DNA from: Clostridiales bacterium
Lineage (GTDB): Bacteria > Bacillota > Clostridia > Oscillospirales > Oscillospiraceae
DNA length: 64,000 bases
NCBI GenBank assembly: GCA_022775085.1
Contig: JALFJQ010000007.1
Location: 18,249 to 82,248 of the forward strand
Direction of reading: 5' to 3'
Position 1 is the first letter of the stretch. Each line of letters begins with the position of its first letter. The notes below the pieces were generated by a model. The model made no database searches. It had not been told where the DNA came from and was given only the letters and a program-made list of their open reading frames with translations. Of the stretch, positions 60,540-64,000 are shown piece by piece. The position numbers were made by a program, and so were the translations under genes.

Positions 60540-61104
60540 GTTCTACGCCCTGCTGGGCCGGATGCGCAACATTACCCGCTGGGGCTTGATGCGCAATACT
60601 TTTTCGGAAAACATTGCCGAGCACAGCTACATGACAGCGGTGCTGGCCCATGCCTTGGCCCTGATCCGCCGGGATATTCTGGGACTGCCCTCCCCGGACC
60701 CTGACCGGTGCGCCGTGGCGGCGCTGTACCACGATGCCTCGGAGATCCTCACCGGCGACCTGCCTACTCCGATCAAATATTACAATCCCGACATCAAGAC
60801 CGCCTACAAGCAGGTGGAGCGGGCAGCAGGGGAGCGGCTGCTGGATATGCTGCCGCCGGAGCTTCGGGCCTGCTACGAAAGCGATGTGCTGGAAAACGAC
60901 GAAAATCTTCTTCCCATCGTCAAGGCGGCGGACAAGCTCAGCGCCCACATCAAGTGCCTGGAGGAGCAGAAGGCTGGCAACACGGAATTCGACACCGCTG
61001 CCCGCCAGACCTGGGAGGCCATGCGGGCCATGGATCGGCCGGAGCTGAACTGGTTCCTGGAGCACTGTCTCGGTGCGTTTTCCCTGAATCTCGACCAGCT
61101 GTAA
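60529..61104 (+). CDS. HD-domain 5'-deoxynucleotidase (YfbR-like)
   Basis: NITRWGLMRNTFSENIAEHSYMTAVLAHALA, ALYHDASEILTGDLPTPIKY. Confidence 0.9.
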   Translation: MANEFYALLGRMRNITRWGLMRNTFSENIAEHSYMTAVLAHALALIRRDILGLPSPDPDRCAVAALYHDASEILTGDLPTPIKYYNPDIKTAYKQVERAAGERLLDMLPPELRACYESDVLENDENLLPIVKAADKLSAHIKCLEEQKAGNTEFDTAARQTWEAMRAMDRPELNWFLEHCLGAFSLNLDQL

Positions 61105-61188
61105 TACTTGACGGCATTGCCTGTTTGTGCTAGAATAAGCGAAACAGCCGCTGTTGTCCTTTTCAATACGATTTTGGAGGTATGAGGC

Positions 61189-61419
61189 ATGGACGCCTGT
61201 TTTTATTTTCTTACGCACCGCTGTGTATTTTCGAGTTATTCCATGGAAACCATAAAATCCAAGGTGCGTATCCTTGAGGAGCACGGCATCAAAACCTTGC
61301 TGAAATCCCATAACTCCAACCAGCAAACCGGTGCTTTTGGTCAGCTGCCAGAGTACCAGATTGCATACGACCTTTACGTTCCCAACAATGATTTTGAGCT
61401 TGCGAAAGCATTGATTTGA
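61189..61419 (+). CDS. small protein, putative signal-transducing DUF2007/DUF3343-like
   Basis: Intact 76-aa ORF with GGAGG RBS. Confidence 0.6.
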   Translation: MDACFYFLTHRCVFSSYSMETIKSKVRILEEHGIKTLLKSHNSNQQTGAFGQLPEYQIAYDLYVPNNDFELAKALI

Positions 61420-61531
61420 TGCGCGGTTCCTTCCTATCCAAATTGTGCCCGCAAACAGCAGGGCTTTTTGGCGTTCCATTGTTTCGAAACGTCCCCCAAC
61501 TTCATATCCCTTCATTTGAAGGGTTTGAATA

Positions 61532-61605
61532 CGCCGCTATGATGGAATGGTAGACATAGTGGACTTAAAATCCCGTGGGCTGATCGCAGCACCCAATCCG
61601 AATTG
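61532..61605 (+). pseudogene. degenerate tRNA-Leu-like copy
   Basis: gccgctatgatggaa-tggtagacatagtggacttaaaatccc resembles the 5' half of the intact tRNA-Leu; the 3' half and T-arm are not conserved. Confidence 0.7.
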
Positions 61606-61711
61606 TGCTTGCAAACAGCCAACTTTTTGACTTTTTCTTATCTCTGTTTTGGAGCATCCCTCCAAAACATCCCTCCAACTTCATATCCCTTCATTTGAAG
61701 GGATTGAATAC

Positions 61712-61799
61712 GCCGCTATGGTGGAATTGGTAGACACCCGAGACTTAAAATCTCGTTCTGGCTTCCAGAGTACCGGTTCGAGCCCGGTTAGCGGCACCA
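61712..61799 (+). tRNA. tRNA-Leu (TAA)
   Basis: GCCGCTATGGTGGAATTGGTAGACACCCGAGACTTAAAATCTCG...GGTTCGAGCCCGGTTAGCGGCACCA. Confidence 0.95.
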
Positions 61800-61806
61800 T
61801 TCTCTT

Positions 61807-61843
61807 AATTCTCAGAGCAGTTTATTGCTCTGAGAATTATTTT
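61807..61843. terminator. terminator shared by tRNA-Leu and the convergent integrase
   Basis: AATTCTCAGAGCAgtttatTGCTCTGAGAATTATTTTTT. Confidence 0.75.
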
Positions 61844-63321
61844 TTAGGCAAAATAGAGAGAATAGCATTGGCAGAGGACAGCTTGTTATTCTCATCCAAG
61901 TGGGTGTAAATATTAGCTGTCGTTCCGATTGTACTGTGTCCAAGCCATGCTTGAATCTCTTTGAGGCTGACGCCTTGTGCGAACAGAAGAGAGGCACAGG
62001 TGTGACGAAGATCATGAAAGCGTATCATTGGCATATTGTTGGCTTTCAGGACTGCTGAAAAATGTGCGGTAAGGAAACCAGGCTTAATTATCTCGCCAAT
62101 CTCATTCACATAGACATAGCCGAGATAATCCTGGCAGTAACAATTACCGCACAGCTTTTTGTTCTCTTCCTGCTCCATCTTCATTTTATGAAGCATATCT
62201 TCAATGGGAGCCACAAGCGGAAGTGTCCGGAAACTGGACTTCGTTTTTGTGGTGTCTGCCATGACCAATGTGCATTTACCATCAACTCGCGCTTCGTTCA
62301 CGGTATGCTTAATTGTGATGGTTTTATTTTCAAAATCGATGGCATCCCATCTTAAACCGATAACCTCGCTGCGACGCAAGCCGTAGAACGAGGCTGCTAT
62401 GACACCAAACTCAGCGGGGTCTCCCTCAAAAATCTTGAACAGTTTTTCAATCTGTGTCGCATTGTAGAAATGACCGACATATTTGTCTATCGTGGGCAGT
62501 TCCACTTTATCTGCTGGATTTGACGGAATCAGGTCTGTCTTATATGCGTAAGAAAGAGCCTTGTGGATGTTCGCATGACGATGCTTCACAGTATTTGCAG
62601 AAACCTTGTTGACATTCATTTCATAGGAATAGTAGTCCTGAATGTGTTTTGCAGTTACCGCATCCAATCGCAGCTTGGGATGATGCACTGTGAAATATGG
62701 AATCACTCTGGACTTGATAGTCTTTTCATAACCAGTATAGGTTGTAGACTTAACTTTTAGTTTGATAACGCTAAGCCAGTCAAGCAGAAAATCAGTAAAA
62801 TACGGGGTGGTGCTCATCAAACACGGATTGATGTCATGTGCCGGATTGTCAGACCTCCAGCCGATGGTGACCGCGTAGTCCAGCGCTGTGCAGATCGTGC
62901 GGTTGATGGACAGCAGGGCTTTGTTGCCGGTGCCGTTCTGCAATCGCTCGGTCTCGAAGTATGCAATCAGCTCCTGATCGGTTATTTCCGTGACCTTTGC
63001 GTTGTGTGCAGAAAAGTAGGGCGAGATATTCGATTTTACATAGTAAGCAAAGCTGGAATACTCCTCTGCAGGAATCTCCGTAACCTTGTCATTGAGCCAT
63101 TTCCTGAGAAAATCGGTGAAAAGCATTCCTTTGTTGACGGCGAGATTGTCCGGGTTAAACTCGGAACGGGCTTTCATGAGCATTTTCTCTGCCCGTTTTT
63201 TATTCCCCTTAACGGTGAGTCCTGTGCTGATGGACTTACTTCGCCGCTTTCCAGTGGCATCTTTCCATGTCAGAATCATCTGGAAATAGCCGTTTTGCTC
63301 TCTTAAATGACCTGTAACCAT
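61837..63321 (-). CDS. tyrosine recombinase / phage-type integrase
   Basis: Catalytic LRRSEVIGLRW, HDLRHTCASLL, LGHSTIGTTANIYTH. Confidence 0.95.
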   Translation of the reverse strand: MVTGHLREQNGYFQMILTWKDATGKRRSKSISTGLTVKGNKKRAEKMLMKARSEFNPDNLAVNKGMLFTDFLRKWLNDKVTEIPAEEYSSFAYYVKSNISPYFSAHNAKVTEITDQELIAYFETERLQNGTGNKALLSINRTICTALDYAVTIGWRSDNPAHDINPCLMSTTPYFTDFLLDWLSVIKLKVKSTTYTGYEKTIKSRVIPYFTVHHPKLRLDAVTAKHIQDYYSYEMNVNKVSANTVKHRHANIHKALSYAYKTDLIPSNPADKVELPTIDKYVGHFYNATQIEKLFKIFEGDPAEFGVIAASFYGLRRSEVIGLRWDAIDFENKTITIKHTVNEARVDGKCTLVMADTTKTKSSFRTLPLVAPIEDMLHKMKMEQEENKKLCGNCYCQDYLGYVYVNEIGEIIKPGFLTAHFSAVLKANNMPMIRFHDLRHTCASLLFAQGVSLKEIQAWLGHSTIGTTANIYTHLDENNKLSSANAILSILPKK

Positions 63322-63401
63322 ATGCGTTCCTCCTATTCATTCGTATTGTGGTCTTTTGCGTGGCTATATGGTATCATCGGCAGTGGATTCCGGCAAGTTT
63401 G

Positions 63402-63614
63402 TCAACCCCTGCTCTCACTCTCCATGAAGGCAAACACATTCACCTTCGGGATACGATAAGCCCTGCCAACCTTGAAGTGCTTTATCTGGTTGGTCACCAA
63501 GAGACGATATACTGTGCGCTCACTGACACCGAGCATTTCGCATAATTGCAGGGTGGAAACGACATCGGGGTAGTTTTGAAAAAGCTGAGTATATGTAGTT
63601 TTGGTTTCATCCAT
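63402..63614 (-). CDS. excisionase-like helix-turn-helix protein
   Basis: LQLCEMLGVSERTVYRLLVTNQIKHFKVGRAYRIPK. Confidence 0.88.
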   Translation of the reverse strand: MDETKTTYTQLFQNYPDVVSTLQLCEMLGVSERTVYRLLVTNQIKHFKVGRAYRIPKVNVFAFMESESRG

Positions 63615-63679
63615 TTGGAAAACCTCCTTAGAAATTCTATGTATAAAGCTGGGCAGGTAGCTTCTGCCCAGCTGGTTTG

Positions 63680-64000
63680 TCATAATTCAAGACTGCATTT
63701 CAGTGCGGTGTTGACCTGTTTCATTTGGGAATCGGAGAGCGAGCCGATATAGCCCAATAAGCGGGATTTGTCAAGTGTGTGAATCTGCTCCAGCAGGACG
63801 AGAGATGGGATTCTCGCGTACATTCCTGGGATGTGGTCTAAGAACACATGGGTGGGCAGCTTCGCTTTGGTAGCCGTCCTGCTCGTCAGGGCCGAAACAA
63901 TGAGCGTTTTGGAATGCTTGTTGCCAACATCATTCTGAACCACCAGAACGGGGCGAATGCCGCCCTGTTCACAGCCCAGATGCGGTTCGAGATTTGCGTA
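63680..64000 (-). CDS. type II toxin, PemK/MazF family (5' end truncated by window edge)
   Basis: Frame continues to the window end: YANLEPHLGCEQGGIRPVLVVQNDVGNKHSKTLIV...LPTHVFL...LEQIHTLDKSRLLGYIG. Confidence 0.9.
   Translation of the reverse strand, partial: YANLEPHLGCEQGGIRPVLVVQNDVGNKHSKTLIVSALTSRTATKAKLPTHVFLDHIPGMYARIPSLVLLEQIHTLDKSRLLGYIGSLSDSQMKQVNTALKCSLEL

Noticed and set aside
61532-61605. Second functional tRNA-Leu
   Set aside because: D-arm base deletion and no recognisable T-arm, acceptor 3' strand or CCA.

Overview
The window is a 64 kb, fairly GC-rich stretch of a Firmicutes chromosome, probably Clostridia/Oscillospirales (inferred from gene content and style; not searched). 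It is mostly core genome. Main blocks: (1) a complete type II fatty-acid operon acpP-fabK-fabD-fabG-fabF-accB-fabZ-accC-accD-accA plus an acyl-CoA synthetase (2.3-12 kb), without fabH, preceded by a promoter-proximal terminator-like leader and a divergent candidate small RNA; (2) a PAS/winged-helix regulator and a protein resembling a P-type ATPase that lacks the catalytic DKTGT motif (12-16 kb); (3) rlmB, ftsH, trmL, pgk, tpiA, threonylcarbamoyl-AMP synthase, coaE, M18 peptidase, and a class I preQ1 riboswitch upstream of a QueT-type transporter (16-27 kb); (4) DUF2156/GNAT genes, a YesMN-type two-component system, and a PadR/DUF2812 pair with two matching operators (27-32 kb); (5) a YtfQRT-YjfF-type sugar ABC transporter with a decayed second substrate-binding-protein relic (32-37 kb); (6) the acetyl branch of lysine biosynthesis (38.9-42 kb), TraX, PspC and an ECF sigma factor; (7) a TrpXYZ-like ABC transporter behind a T-box whose specifier reads as TGG (Trp), with MITE-like repeats inside and beside the operon (45-48.6 kb); (8) lexA, tRNA-Glu, tRNA-Met(CAT), NfeD/SPFH, the rnfCDGEAB operon, a DnaD/DnaC-like pair, Gph and YfbR; and (9) tRNA-Leu(TAA) with a degenerate partial duplicate, abutting a tyrosine integrase, an excisionase-like HTH protein and a truncated MazF/PemK, i.e. 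the left edge of an integrated element that runs off the window. No rRNA or CRISPR array was seen.
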